Assembly: GCA_031835245.1 (NCBI GenBank)
Contig: JAVKOQ010000491.1
Coordinates: 1-32,925 of the forward strand
Direction of reading: 5' to 3'
Length of the DNA: 32,925 nucleotides
From: Balamuthia mandrillaris
Taxonomy: Eukaryota; Discosea; Longamoebia; Balamuthiidae
Shown: positions 21,201-30,631 of the stretch, piece after piece
Position numbering within the stretch: position 1 is the first letter of the stretch
Layout of the letters: every line of letters starts with the position of its first letter
Position numbers and translations under genes: made by a program
Notes under the pieces: generated by a model
Seen by the model: the letters and a program-made list of their open reading frames with translations, nothing else
What the model was told of the DNA's origin: nothing
The model's database searches: none

Positions 21201-21850
21201 AAAGGAAGAATGGTCGTCCTCATTTCCACTTCCCATCAACGAGTACAGCAGATAGAGCACCCTCCAATTATCCGACAGGGCCGACACGTTTTGCAACTGA
21301 TTAAACAGCTTTGCAAATCGGATGGCCTTTGTGGTGTCTCCTCCTGCACTCACTGTTCCATCGTTGAGTTAGCACCACTTTTTTTAAAAAAACCAAAAAA
21401 AAAAACGGTACATTTTTTCTTGATGAGTTCCGCAACATTAAACTCATCCTTGGAAAGAGGTTCGCCCATCCGGCTGCCAAGTATCAGCATGCAATATTCG
21501 TAGAGCTCCTGTTGGGCCGGGGTCATTCCACCACCACTTTCTTGCTGCTGCTCATCCTCACCGTCGTCGGCGTTTGGCGCCAAGGCGGAGACCAGGTCTT
21601 GCACGAGATACGCTACTTGCCGCGCTTTGGCGTTCATGATCTCTTTCTTCTCTCTTCTCTCTTTCTTTGCCTCATTCCTGGCATGCCTTGAATAATTTTC
21701 ATTCCTACCATATCTTAAATACCCTTCGTAATTCGCATATCTTTCATACCTTTTTCTTATGGCGACGGCATTGCTGCGAGAGGACTTTTGGCGTTGATGC
21801 CGTGGCCCGATGGAAGCGGTCAAGCATGTTCGTTTGCTGTCGTCATTCAT
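18287..21850 (-). CDS. TUBGCP3: Gamma-tubulin complex component 3 (GCP3/Spc98)
   Basis: Eight exons (21850-21412, 21352-21195, 21082-20932, 20779-20661, 20580-20452, 20348-19866, 19756-19383, 19307-18287) join in frame to 957 aa; human GCP3 is about 907. N-terminal FNVAELIKKK and DNWRVLYLLYSL match GCP3, followed by a variable linker. GRIP1: VFDTLYCFQNIEGLHIKW, LVSHMCEAGWLCRHI, HHHGDPSMRRLAKRLLRHAA, WVTRGLLEDPFAEFFVAED, LWYDRYAVRESMVPAFM and FLIGKSINFIRECC. GRIP2: YLLLGQGDFIHYLMKLM, PATNLYRHNLSGILE, RERLDVRLLP and [20 protein letters not shown]. The closing LRLSFNDYHHH also fits. GCP3 pairs with GCP2 in the gamma-tubulin small complex and nucleates microtubules at organizing centres. A Glu/Lys-rich insert (about 18780-18900) sits in GRIP2. 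Start at 21850 is the first ATG; a second, MNAKARQVAY, is a reasonable alternative. Confidence 0.96.
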
Positions 21851-21913
21851 CAGCAAAGCAGCGCACGAGTTGAAAGAGAATCATCTTTAATTAAAAATTA
21901 TAGATTACACTTT

Positions 21914-23022
21914 TTAGAATAAAAATGAAGTCAAACGAGTTCCATCACCTCCATCACCTCCATCACCTCCATCATCCCCATCATCACCGTCATCACCATC
22001 GTCACCGTCCTCTCCGTCACCACCATCCCCACCATCCAAAGGATCTTCCACGGTGTCTCCATAGTTTGGAGTGCCAGCAGGCACCACACGAGGTTCGAAA
22101 GGAACACTCTGGTCGGCAGGCTCCGAGTTTTGGGGAATGCCATCGGTTCCGCACTTGTCGGTCTGCCAGATGCAGTTGCGGATGCGCATCTCCATGGCCT
22201 CGTCCTCCCATCCGTTCCAAAAGTCGGCGTGAAGGGAATATGGGGTGCCGCTGGAGATCTCGGTGCCGGGACCTCCCTTGCAGGTGAAAATGATCTTGAC
22301 CTCCAGAGAGGGAACCCTGTTTGGATGCGTCTCTGGGCATTCTCCATCATCTTATTTTTTTTTCAACGAAGTTACAACAAGAAGCGACAAAGAGAACACA
22401 GAAGCGGTGCGAAAGAGAATAACAAACCAGGATAGGCCATGTGTCTCTTGTGGTCAGGAGAATCTCTGTTGAGTCCATCCCAACAGGAAGGAAACCTTAC
22501 GAACAGCTCCAACGCCTCCTCGCAGGTAGGAATCTCCACGCTGGCCTTGTTCTCGTTCAAGCAAGCCCAGTGCACATTATCCGCATCAAACGACTCCAAA
22601 GCAGTAGAGTTACCAGCGATGACCTTCAAGCCACGAGGAAAAGGGATAACCTTCTCTGGCTCGTTGTGGCTGTTCTGGTAGTAGAAGAAGGTGCGGTCCT
22701 CCATGCACCGCTCCCCATCGACGGTCAACGTAGGATGCCAGTAGGAGGAGTGGTCCTCTGGCACTGAGCATGTGGTCTCCCCATCAGCCAAGTCCGCAAA
22801 GACAGTGTCGGCATCTACGCCGACAGTAGCATAGAAGGTATGTGAGTGGCTCTGGCCGGGGCGTCCAGGGTAGACGATAGGGTCGTCAAAGTTCACATGG
22901 CTGGAGGGACATTGGGCCACGAACTCGGCAAAGGGCTGAGCGTTGACAGCGTAGAAGCAGAAGAAGGTGAGGAGGGCGAGAGAGAACAACGGCAGGGTGT
23001 TGTTGCAGGCAGAGCACTTCAT
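21914..23022 (-). CDS. Secreted DUF1996 family protein with Asp/Gly-repeat tail
   Basis: Two exons (23022-22428, 22350-21914) give 343 aa. The signal peptide (MKCSACNNTLPLFSL, then LLTFFCFYAVNA) predicts secretion. DUF1996 hallmarks follow: NFDDPIVYPGRPGQSHSHTF, DHSSYWHPTL, the spliced YPGDDGECPETHPNRVPSLE, and PYSLHADFWNGWEDEAM. The function of DUF1996 is unknown; it is common in secreted fungal proteins and has been suggested in wall or carbohydrate contexts. Cysteines appear paired, as expected for an extracellular protein. The last 50 or so residues are an acidic Gly-Asp tract (GGDGEDGDDGDDG and similar) encoded by a nearly tandem 9-nt repeat at about 21943-22035, ending TRLTSFLF. The stop is 64 bp from the GCP3 start on the same strand, so GCP3's promoter must lie largely within this gene's 3' end. 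Confidence 0.93.
21943..22035 (-). repeat. Coding minisatellite, 9-nt unit, encoding Asp/Gly tail
   Basis: CATCACCTC-like units on the plus strand, drifting to CATCACCGT and CATCACCAT. On the coding strand they encode GGD/DGD triplets at the C-terminus of the DUF1996 protein. Frame is kept across all copies. Confidence 0.8.
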
Positions 23023-23394
23023 GGCTGCAGTCTGTTGTTTATTGTTAGGTTCGGTGGTGTAATGCAAACGAAGAAAAAAGAAGACGAGCACTTTTTTATG
23101 TGCTTTCTCTTGCCTTGCGGCTCATTAATAACCATTAATGCATGGTTAGGCGAAGGCAACCGCAGCGAAGCGACATAACGGCCATTGGCGGATCAAAAAT
23201 GCTTTAGCCGAAAAAACAAATTATTCGTTGTTATTCGTGTTTTTTGGCAATTATTGCATAATTTTTTGCGATGCAAATAAAATTGGAAAGAAAGGAAAGA
23301 ATGAAAACATAAACGACAAGAAGAAAGAAAGAATGAAAACATAAATTTTTTTTTTTGTAAACAAACAAAGGAGGGTCACTCGCCAGGTAACATT
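23023..23394. other. Intergenic, 372 bp: DUF1996 promoter and CNOT10 3' flank
   Basis: Contains an inverted CCAAT (ATTGG near 23184) about 160 nt upstream of the DUF1996 ATG, and TTATTCGTTGTTATTCG tandem-like sequence (23221-23237). A-rich purine repeats (GAAAGAATGAAAACATAAA, twice, 23297-23344) sit in the probable CNOT10 3' UTR. No gene seen. Confidence 0.45.
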
Positions 23395-26336
23395 TCAAGA
23401 GGTAGGAAAATAGCGGCCTTTCTTCAAGATCTCCAAAGCAGAGGCGGTGTGCCCCTTCCACAGCTCCAAATAAACCTGCAGCAAAACGGCGGCCGGGGCG
23501 GAGGGATAGAGCGTCAATGCCTGGTGCACCATCTTTTGGGCTTGGGCGTGTTTGTCCTGCAGGATGTGTGCTGTGGCCAGGTTGACGTAGAGGGAGTAGC
23601 GGGCGAGGGAGGCGGAGGGGGTGGAGTCGTCGTGCGGGGAATAAGGGGAGGGCGAGCGAGGCGATGTCATCGAGGAGGATGCGGTGGCGGAGGTGGAAGA
23701 TGAGGCACGAGTAGCAGAAGCTGTTGTTGTGGGAGTGGTGCTGCCGATAGAGGGAGCGGAAGAGGATTGGTTGCTGAGCTGCAGGCAGGTGGAGAGGTGT
23801 TGAGCGGCGTCGACAGGACGGCTGAGAAGGCAGAGCGCCTCGGCTGCGTAAGTGTGTGCTAGGAACCTTTTTTTTTTGTGTGAGTAACAGAAGATAATGA
23901 GAGAAGAGAGAGAAAGGAGAGGGAGAGAGAATACTTGGTCTGTTCGGTGGCAGTGGTTTTCTGAGCAATCAGCTCGTTAGCAGAGGAGAGAGCAACCACA
24001 GGATCGTTGGTGCACAAGGCAAGGTAGGATGACAGCAACAAACACGCATTATGGAGGGCACGTCTGGCAGCGTCCTTCGATGGAGCTGCTGGAGGTTGAT
24101 CCTTGGAAGCACTATCGCCACTCTTCGTTCCGCCAGACGAAGAAGAGGATGAAAAAGAAACAGTAGCAGAAGGGGTGGATGGTGACGGTGAGGGAGAAGG
24201 AGGTTGGGTGGAAGTGTTGGCCAATAGGTAGAGTGCGTTCTGGATGCATCTCCTTGCGTACTGCAGAGTCGGTTCCGCTTTGTTGAGATCCAGCAGAGCT
24301 GGTGTTGAGGAAGAAGAGGGAGAAGAAGCAGCGGGAGAAGAGGAACCGGATGTGGCGGGTGAGGAGGAGATAGCAACGGGGGATATGGGGGAAACGGGGC
24401 TCGTTGGGGGGAGGGAGGAAGGGCTGTAGCTGCTGGGAAGGACCACACGCCTGTTCTTGCCTTCCCCAATAACGGCGCTTACTACGCTGCTCTTCTGAAC
24501 TTTCACTTGGTCCTTTATCTAGACACAAACATTCATAAGAGAATGAGAAATAAAGAGCTAGAAGGAGCACAAACCTTGAGAAGGTGCAAGGCTATGCAGC
24601 ACTCGGCCAAACGGAGCCATAATTTAGGTTTCCGATGAAAGGCAGAAATGGTCTCCTTGAAGCAACGAAATGCTAGATCCGGTTTGCCGGTAAGCAGGAG
24701 CTGCATTCCTTGGTTATAAAAGATCTCCGTTCTCCAATCTCGATAAGTGGTTGCAAAACCGACTAGCCCTGTCTCCTTGCTGCCTATGAATGCGCCTTCT
24801 CCACTTCCAAGGTCTTTGCCTGAACAGAAGCATGAGATTAAAAAAGGACAGAGAGAGAGAGAGAGAGTGAGAGGAGGAGGGAGAGAGAGAATGAGAATGA
24901 GAAGAGAAAATAAACGTACGTTGAGCGGCTGCTACCATATTCTCTTGGAGGCCTTTAGACAGGTAAAAACAGGCAGCGTTGTATTTGCTTAGATGGTATT
25001 GCATGCAGCCCATGTTATTGAAATAGAGCGGGGTGATGGCCAACGTTATCGCTGAAGATAACGAAGGCGTAGCAGCGTTCTTGTTGCCGCTGGAAGTAGA
25101 AGCGGGAGCGAGATACTTCTTGTGAGAGGCGTTCAGTAGCTTGAGCGCCTTTCGATAGTTGCGGCGAAGGTAGTCAAGGTTGGCTTTCAGAAAAGCAAAA
25201 GTGGGATTATTGTTGCTATCCTGACCTGCCTCCTCCAGAGCTGCCTCCGCAAGCTTCAGCTCTCGCTTGGTTGCGTTGGTGCTGCGAGTGATGATCTGCA
25301 ACTTGGCCTTATAGAGATGGAGATGAGGCTTGTAAACGCTCAAAGAAGAATTGTTGTCGCTGCTATCCTCGCTGTTACCACTAGCAGAGTTAGAAGATGC
25401 AGCTGCGGCAGCTGCATTAGCGGCGTTAGCTGAGGCAGAGGAAGGCAGCGGCGTTTTGTGGTGACCATCGCTTGAGGAAGAGGAAGAAGCAGGAAGGATG
25501 AGTTTCTCAAGAAAGGCAACCACTATGGAAGCCTTGGCTGTTTGCTTGAGGGTCAGATACAGGTCCAACAGCAGGAAGCCCACTCTCACCACCAAGTCTT
25601 CTTGTCCCCAAGACAACGACTCCACTACCTGTTGTCGTTGCTGAGGCTGTTTCCGCGTTCGTTGTTGCAGCTGCTGGAAGAGCGGCTCGAGAAGGTCATG
25701 ACACGCAGAGTACTGCCCAAGGTGATAGTGAAGCACGGCCAAGTTGTAGGTCATCACAGGAGAGGTACCGCTGCCAACCGCCAACGCAAGTCGCTCACCA
25801 GTTTGTTTGTCGTCTTGTTGTTGTTGCTGCTGCTGTTGCTCGTTGCTGCTGGCTGCAGTAGCAGCTGGCACGATATGGTTGAGAGCTTGGAGCAGGGACA
25901 CGGCAGGGGCATAGTGGTTGGCAAAAGTGGCCGAGGAAACTGCTGTGGGCTCGGTTGTTGTGGGCTGCTGCTGTTTTCTCCCTCCTTTTCCTTTGTTGTT
26001 GCTGGCAGGGATGTTGTCTTCCTGTTGCAGCTTTGTCATGGCGTAGTAGAACTGAGCAACAGCGAGGTTGTGTTTCGCTTTACGAGCGGCAAAGGAACTG
26101 CTGCCACCAGCGTTGGCGTTGGCGTTTGCAGCAGCTCCTCCTTTGCCGCTTTGCTGAGAGGAGGAGGCATTGGTTTCGCTAGCAGGAATCTGTTTGCTCA
26201 GCACTTCGGCGGCTTTGGCATAGCGTCCAGCTTGAAAATGGGACCAAGCGTCGGCGCTCCATTCCTCTTCCGACTTGCTTCCTCCTCCTCCTTTGTCAGC
26301 ACCACCAGCGCTACTCGTTTGCTTTGTGCCGCTCAT
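23395..26336 (-). CDS. CNOT10: CCR4-NOT transcription complex subunit 10
   Basis: Four exons (26336-24920, 24819-24575, 24518-23935, 23866-23395) join to 905 aa. TPR-like segments match CNOT10: AWSHFQAGRYAKAAEVLSKQ, AKHNLAVAQFYYAM, MTYNLAVLHYHLGQYSACHD, VGFLLLDLYLTLKQTAKA, YFNNMGCMQYHLSKYNAACF with YLSKGLQEN, then LWLRLAECCIALHLLK. The C-terminal half adds KFLAHTYAAEALCLL, ARYSLYVNLATAHILQDKHA and VYLELWKGHTASALEILKKG, which align to the end of human CNOT10. The protein is a scaffold that binds CNOT11 and CNOT1 in the deadenylase complex that shortens mRNA poly(A) tails. Low-complexity linkers (Gln-rich near residue 160-190, Ala/Ser near 280, Ser/Pro near 640-690) separate the repeats. Start MSGTKQTS follows an A/T-rich leader. 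It is divergent from DCUN1D, sharing a 457-bp gap. Confidence 0.94.
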
Positions 26337-26793
26337 GGTGTCTTTTTGTTCCCCCCTGTTCTATTTTTTTTTTTGAACAAGTGGAGGAAAAAACGTAAGA
26401 GACAGAGACAGAAAAAGACAAGAGTAGAGAGAAGTGAGAGGTAACCAAAAAAAAAAAATCTCACCGTCGATGGAATCGAACGTGTTTGTTTTTCTTTTCT
26501 TTTCTTTTTTTGTTTTGTTGAACTTATTGTCGACATTTTATTTTTTTGTGGACATGGAAGGAGTCGAACCCTCAAGCATAAATTATACATGTCGTCATGG
26601 GGTATATCGACAATAATACCCCTACCACCAAAGAAGTGAAAAATTATAATCGGAAGGCCTTCTTGCTGGCTGCACACCTCTGAGCTTGGTTGATCTTCGC
26701 TCTCTGAGCCCCCCCTCCTCTAGCGGTTCCTCTGTTCTCTTCTGATCTGATCCACAGTCTGCGCTATTTAGTTTTTTTTTTGTTTTTTGAAAA
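26337..26793. promoter_or_regulatory. Divergent promoter CNOT10 (-) / DCUN1D (+) with tRNA-like patch
   Basis: Holds T-runs (26362-26374, 26500s), an inverted repeat (TTATTGTCGA 26524-26533 and TCGACAATAA 26607-26616), and the tRNA-like sequence described separately. The right part (26650-26793) is mixed sequence with a C-run at 26709 and a T-run just upstream of the DCUN1D ATG. Confidence 0.45.
26450..26635 (-). ncRNA. Possible degenerate tRNA-like / Pol III unit
   Basis: On the minus strand GAGGGTTCGACTCCTTC (near 26564-26580) is an exact B-box/T-arm: five stem pairs closing a TTCGACT loop. It is followed by CATGTCCA, which looks like an acceptor 3' strand. A TGGTGGTAGGGG stretch about 50 nt upstream is a loose box A, and GGGGTAT/ATACCCC forms a D-arm-like hairpin. 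I cannot fold a proper anticodon arm or pair the acceptor convincingly. A second, weaker T-arm-like CGTTCGATTCC lies about 100 nt downstream and is followed by a run of 12 T, a Pol III terminator. Candidate: decayed tandem tRNAs or a tRNA-derived element. A functional tRNA is not supported. Confidence 0.3.
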
Positions 26794-28654
26794 ATGGTTC
26801 TCTCTTTCTTCTCTCGTTAAAGGGATCCTTAGGCGGTGCTAACTAACCATTATTCCTCTCTCTTTCTTTCCGCTCTTGATCCATAGAATTCTCTCAACCG
26901 GGCGCAAAAAGACAAAGTGAGAAACTTTGTTGTGTTCACCAACACGAGGTCCGTTACCTCCTTTCTCTCTTCTTTTTTCTCCACCTTCCCTTTTTTCTCC
27001 TTATCCTTCTGTTTTTCTTGTTCTTGTTCTTGCTTCTTGCTTCTTCTTGCTTGTTGTTGTTGTTGTTCTTCTTTTTGTTGTTCTTCTTCTTTTTGTTCTT
27101 GTTCTTCTTGTTCTTGTTCTTCTTCTTCTTCTTCTTCTTCTTCTTCTTCTTCTTCTTCTTCTTCTTCTCGCTTCTTCGTTCTTCTTCTTCTTCTTCTTCT
27201 TCTTCTTCTTCTTCTTCTTCTTCTTCTTCTTCTTCTTCTTCTTCTTCTTCTTCTTCTTCTTCTTCTTCTTCATCGTCTTCCGCACACCATAACGTTATGC
27301 TCAAACCCTGTCCGTGCGTACTCAAAGCGAGGAGCTGGCTATAGAGGTGCTCAAACAAAATAGTTGGGAATTGGAGGCGGCAGTGGACAACTACTTCACC
27401 AACCCTTCCCAATACTCTGTCCCTGTGACTTCCTCTGCAACTGGCGCTATTGACCCCGCAAAGATTGACCAACTGTTTGCCTACTTTGCAGGTTCCTTGT
27501 CGTTGTGTTTGTTTTGCCTTGTCTTATTCATTTTCTTTGCATTTGTTATTGTACTCCTCTCGTTCTGGTTCTGGTTCTGGTTCTCATTCTCATTCTCGTT
27601 CTCGTTCTCATTCTCGTTTTTTATTCTTTTTTGTTAATAGATCCAGAAGGTGAGGTAATCGGAGAGGGAGGAGGTATGGAGCGGCTCTTCAAGGAGCTTG
27701 CCGTGGATCCTGAAGACATTGTAACGCTCATACTTGCATGGCAACTGAAAGCTCAGTCCTTGGGCGAGTTCACACGAGAGGAATGGCGAGAAGGCCTAAC
27801 CTATCTCAAGTATGTTTTTTTGTTGTTTCTCTCTCTCTCTCTCTCTTGTGTTGAGAATGGTTGCTGTTGAAATGAAACATGAAGGGGAGCGAAATGGAGT
27901 TGTTTATTTTTTTAATGTTTATTTATTTGCTTCTTTCATGTAGATGCGATACAGTTGCTAAGTTGAAGGATAAGCTACCTTCGCTGCGAGCACTGATCAA
28001 CGATGAAAATTCCTTTAAGGACTTTTACAACTTTGTGTATTCCTACGGCAAAGAGGCTACACAAAAATCGCTTGGTATAATCTCTGTCTCTTTCTTCCTT
28101 TACACCTTTCTGTTTCTTCTTTCACTTTCCATTGTTTCTTTCATGAACTCGAAACATTGGTAGTAATGCTTAGCAAACCTACTCGTTTTTTCTCTCCCTC
28201 CATAGACTTGGAGATGGCCATTGCTCTGTGGAAACTAATCCTGAAGGACCGTTTTCATTTCCTGGATATGTGGATCGAATGGTTGGAGGTATGTATCGCA
28301 GAAAGCGAGTGAGAGTGAGAGAAAGTTTGTAATTCACTCATTTTCTTTCTCTTCTTCTGTGTATGTGAAGAAACATCACAAGCACTCCATTTCCAAGGAT
28401 GAATGGGCGTTGCTGCTCGACTTTGCAAAGACCATCAACAAAGACATGTCCAATTATAATGCTGAAGGTTAGTACAACCCTTTTGCTTCTTCGTGTAGTT
28501 CTCTTCTTTGAGTGAGAAGAGAATTCGAAACCCTCCTCTTCAACTGACACTCCTTTATTTGAAACGCAGAGGCATGGCCTGTTCTGATCGATGAGTATGA
28601 CTTTTCTTCTTCTGCTCTCTTTTTTCCCTTGTATCAAATAACTTGTTTTAACTC

Positions 28655-28699
<45 letters not shown>

Positions 28700-28737
28700 G
28701 TTTCGTGGAGTATGGAAGAGAGAAGCTTAGCGAATGA
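26794..28737 (+). CDS. DCUN1D1: DCN1-like protein (DCUN1D), cullin neddylation co-factor
   Basis: Nine coding exons: 26794-26796 (ATG only), 26887-26948, 27328-27491, 27641-27809, 27944-28074, 28206-28288, 28371-28467, 28570-28594 and 28701-28737. They give 256 aa; human DCUN1D1 is 259. The N-terminus NSLNRAQKDKVRNFVVF matches the family's NKLKSSQKDKVRQFMIF. A UBA-like helix set follows (SEELAIEVLKQNSWELEAAV, DNYFTNP). The PONY/Cul-binding domain has LAVDPEDIVTLILAWQL, FTREEWREGL, FKDFYNFVYSYGK, LEMAIALWKLIL, FLDMWIEWLE, SKDEWALLLDFAKTI and AWPVLIDDFVEY. DCN1 binds cullin C-termini and N-acetylated UBC12 and speeds NEDD8 transfer. The first intron (26797-26886) has a strong CTAACTAAC branch site; homology at residue 2 supports ATG as a stand-alone coding exon. 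The second intron holds a large CTT repeat. Confidence 0.97.
27117..27273 (+). repeat. (CTT)n microsatellite in DCUN1D intron
   Basis: Two long TTC/CTT blocks separated by TCGCTTCTTCG, flanked on the left by TTG-interspersed copies from about 27010. The whole 379-nt intron (26949-27327), the longest among the reconstructed introns, is almost entirely pyrimidine with scattered G on the sense strand. Confidence 0.95.
28659..28693 (+). repeat. (CT)n microsatellite before last DCUN1D exon
   Basis: About 17 CT units ending 8 nt before the last acceptor (CTGAAAAAG, 28700). It probably doubles as the polypyrimidine tract of that intron. Confidence 0.9.
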
Positions 28738-29051
28738 TTTCCCTTCTCCCCAAACATTTCCCTTCTGAGCGACCATCCAAATAAAAGTTGAACGAAAGAA
28801 ACCTTCTCTCCCTTCCACTCCGTTGTTCTCCTCCTCGTTTGTTCTCTCTTCTTCTTAAGTTTTTGTGTGAGCAGAGAGACGTGATGAACTCACCGCCATC
28901 ATAATGTCGTGGAAGCAAATAGCCTCTTTTGTTTTCCAAAGCACGTGTCATTACACCTCTCTTAAAAAATTCTAAGAAAGCTTTGGTAGCCTTTTGTTGT
29001 GTTTTACTCTCTCTCGACAAAGCAACAAACAAGCAACTAACAACTTCACAA
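28738..29051. other. Intergenic, 314 bp, DCUN1D 3' flank and next promoter
   Basis: AATAAA at 28780-28785, 43 nt past the DCUN1D stop, is a plausible poly(A) signal. The remainder is pyrimidine-mixed and ends with an A-rich leader (CAACTTCACAA) before the ATG at 29052. No gene or RNA seen. Confidence 0.45.
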
Positions 29052-29377
29052 ATGCACCGCAGTGTTATGTTCTTGGTTCTGTGTGCCCTCTTTCTGGGTA
29101 TGTTAACATACCTACCGCCCCGCTTTGTTCAAGGGTTTGGTTTTTTGTCACATCCGACCACACCCTTACTCTGTCCATTGCTCGCTGTATAGGAGGCGCA
29201 AATGCATATTTTAACCAAGTGGATTACCTCGACTGTGGGAATTGTGTGTCGGATCCCCTGGGCAGTTGGGGTTGGTGCAGCTCCAGCAAAAATTGTATCA
29301 AGGTGGGAGGTACGATGTTAATAAGTGTTCTCTCTCTCCCTCTCCCTCTCTCTTGTCTCGTTCTCCTATCTTGTTAT

Positions 29378-29421
<44 letters not shown>

Positions 29422-29726
29422 ATCTCTCGCATTCTATGTCTCTCTGTGTGCTCTATTTCTCAAACAATATTCGTGTAGAACATTGTTCGGGAACATTGTA
29501 CCGGTTAACCATGGAGTGTGAACAGGCGGCAACCAACGGACTCCTTTACCAGATCTTCTTGGTCGTTACAGTGATCGGTTCTGTGGTCGGCTTCGTGGTT
29601 GTGGTGAGCCTCTACCTATCCTGCTTGGTTGCCAGCCGTAAACCACCTCAACCCCAGCCGCAGCCGCAGCCGCATTTTCAGGCACACCCTCCGATGTATG
29701 CTTACTCTTCCGTCAGCGACCCTTAG
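29052..29726 (+). CDS. Small type I membrane protein with PSI-like Cys-rich ectodomain
   Basis: Three exons (29052-29097, 29193-29309, 29479-29726) give 136 aa. A signal peptide (MHRSVMFLVLCALFLG) is followed by a short cysteine-rich ectodomain: DCGNCVSDPLGSWGWCSSS, then NCIKVG, EHCSGTL and MEC. The CxxC, GWC and spaced cysteines resemble a minimal PSI (plexin-semaphorin-integrin) fold, though one usual cysteine before GWC is absent. One transmembrane helix follows (IFLVVTVIGSVVGFVVVVSL with YLSC). The cytosolic tail is short: a basic RK stop-transfer, four Pro-Gln repeats (PQPQPQPQP) and MYAYSSV, which offers tyrosines. All introns are phase 1, the pattern for extracellular modules. I recognise no specific family; it may be a small surface receptor or adhesion accessory. 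It lies between DCUN1D and the PQQ gene, all on the plus strand. Confidence 0.7.
29381..29417 (+). repeat. (CT)n microsatellite in PSI-like gene intron
   Basis: About 18 CT units in the second intron (29310-29478), on the sense strand as in the neighbouring genes. Confidence 0.9.
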
Positions 29727-29805
29727 CACTGGCTCGTTTTTATTTAGCTGGCAAAGCCAACAAGTTTCATATCGCAATATGAGGTGGTGCCGCCATATGG
29801 ATGGA

Positions 29806-29850
29806 GGAGCACGGAGAGGAGAGAGGAGAGGAGAGAGGAGAGGAGAGAGC
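29806..29850 (+). repeat. GGAGA purine tandem repeat
   Basis: Tandem GGAGAGGAGAGA-type units (unit about 12 nt, roughly 3.5 copies) in the 279-bp gap between the PSI-like and PQQ genes. Here the purines are on the sense strand, opposite to the intronic repeats. Confidence 0.8.
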
Positions 29851-30005
29851 ACAAAAAAGGAAAAATTTTCGACAGAATTTCGCCCTTTGTCCGCATTAAT
29901 TATGAATTATCGACAAAAGAGTAATAATCCCCAAAAAAAAAATGAAAGAAAAGAAAAGAAAAAAGAAAAGAAAGAGAGAGAGTAACGCCGCTGGTGTCCA
30001 CCCAA

Positions 30006-30592
30006 ATGGAAGACGACTTTGAGCAGCCTTCCAGAGGAAGGAGGGTTAGCCTCTGGACCCAAGTCCAAAGAAAGCTCATCCAGCTGCGCTACGCCCCTCC
30101 GCGTGAGCAGCTCAAGTACCTCCTCCTCTTCCTCCTCCTCTCCTCCCTCGTCATCCTCTACCTCTCCCTCTCCTTCACCGCCGCCCCTCCCTCTGCTACC
30201 TCCTCCTCCCACACTCCCCCTGGCACGGCTGTCGTGCTGGAAGGGGGCCATGCCCTCACCTTTCGCTACGACAACGCCAGAACGGGCGTGGCTCCACCTT
30301 CGACCACCTCCGGCTACACCGTCACGCTGCGCGAGCGGATGAAGCGCAAAGGCTGGTCCCTGCTGCCGACGTTCGACCTGTTCGCCCCCTCCAACGCTCC
30401 CAACGGGGCTGCTGGTGGGCCGGGCGGGGAGCTGACCCTCTACACGAAGGATTGGGAGACGCCACGGCTGAACTATGACACCTACAGCGCCTCCAAGTCC
30501 AGCCCTGCCGTTGTGGGTGATGTCATCTACATTGGCACTGACCGTGGCACCCTTCTTGCTGCTTCTCGTGCAACTGGAGAGGTTAATTTTTT

Positions 30593-30631
<39 letters not shown>

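Noticed and set aside
26548-26635. Functional nuclear tRNA gene
   Set aside because: The T-arm is convincing but the acceptor stem does not pair fully and no anticodon arm with T33 can be drawn; kept only as tRNA-like.
26927-27472. Phe/Leu/Ser- or Glu/Lys-rich frames through the CTT arrays
   Set aside because: Products of triplet repeats inside the DCUN1D intron; stops are missing only because the repeat has none.
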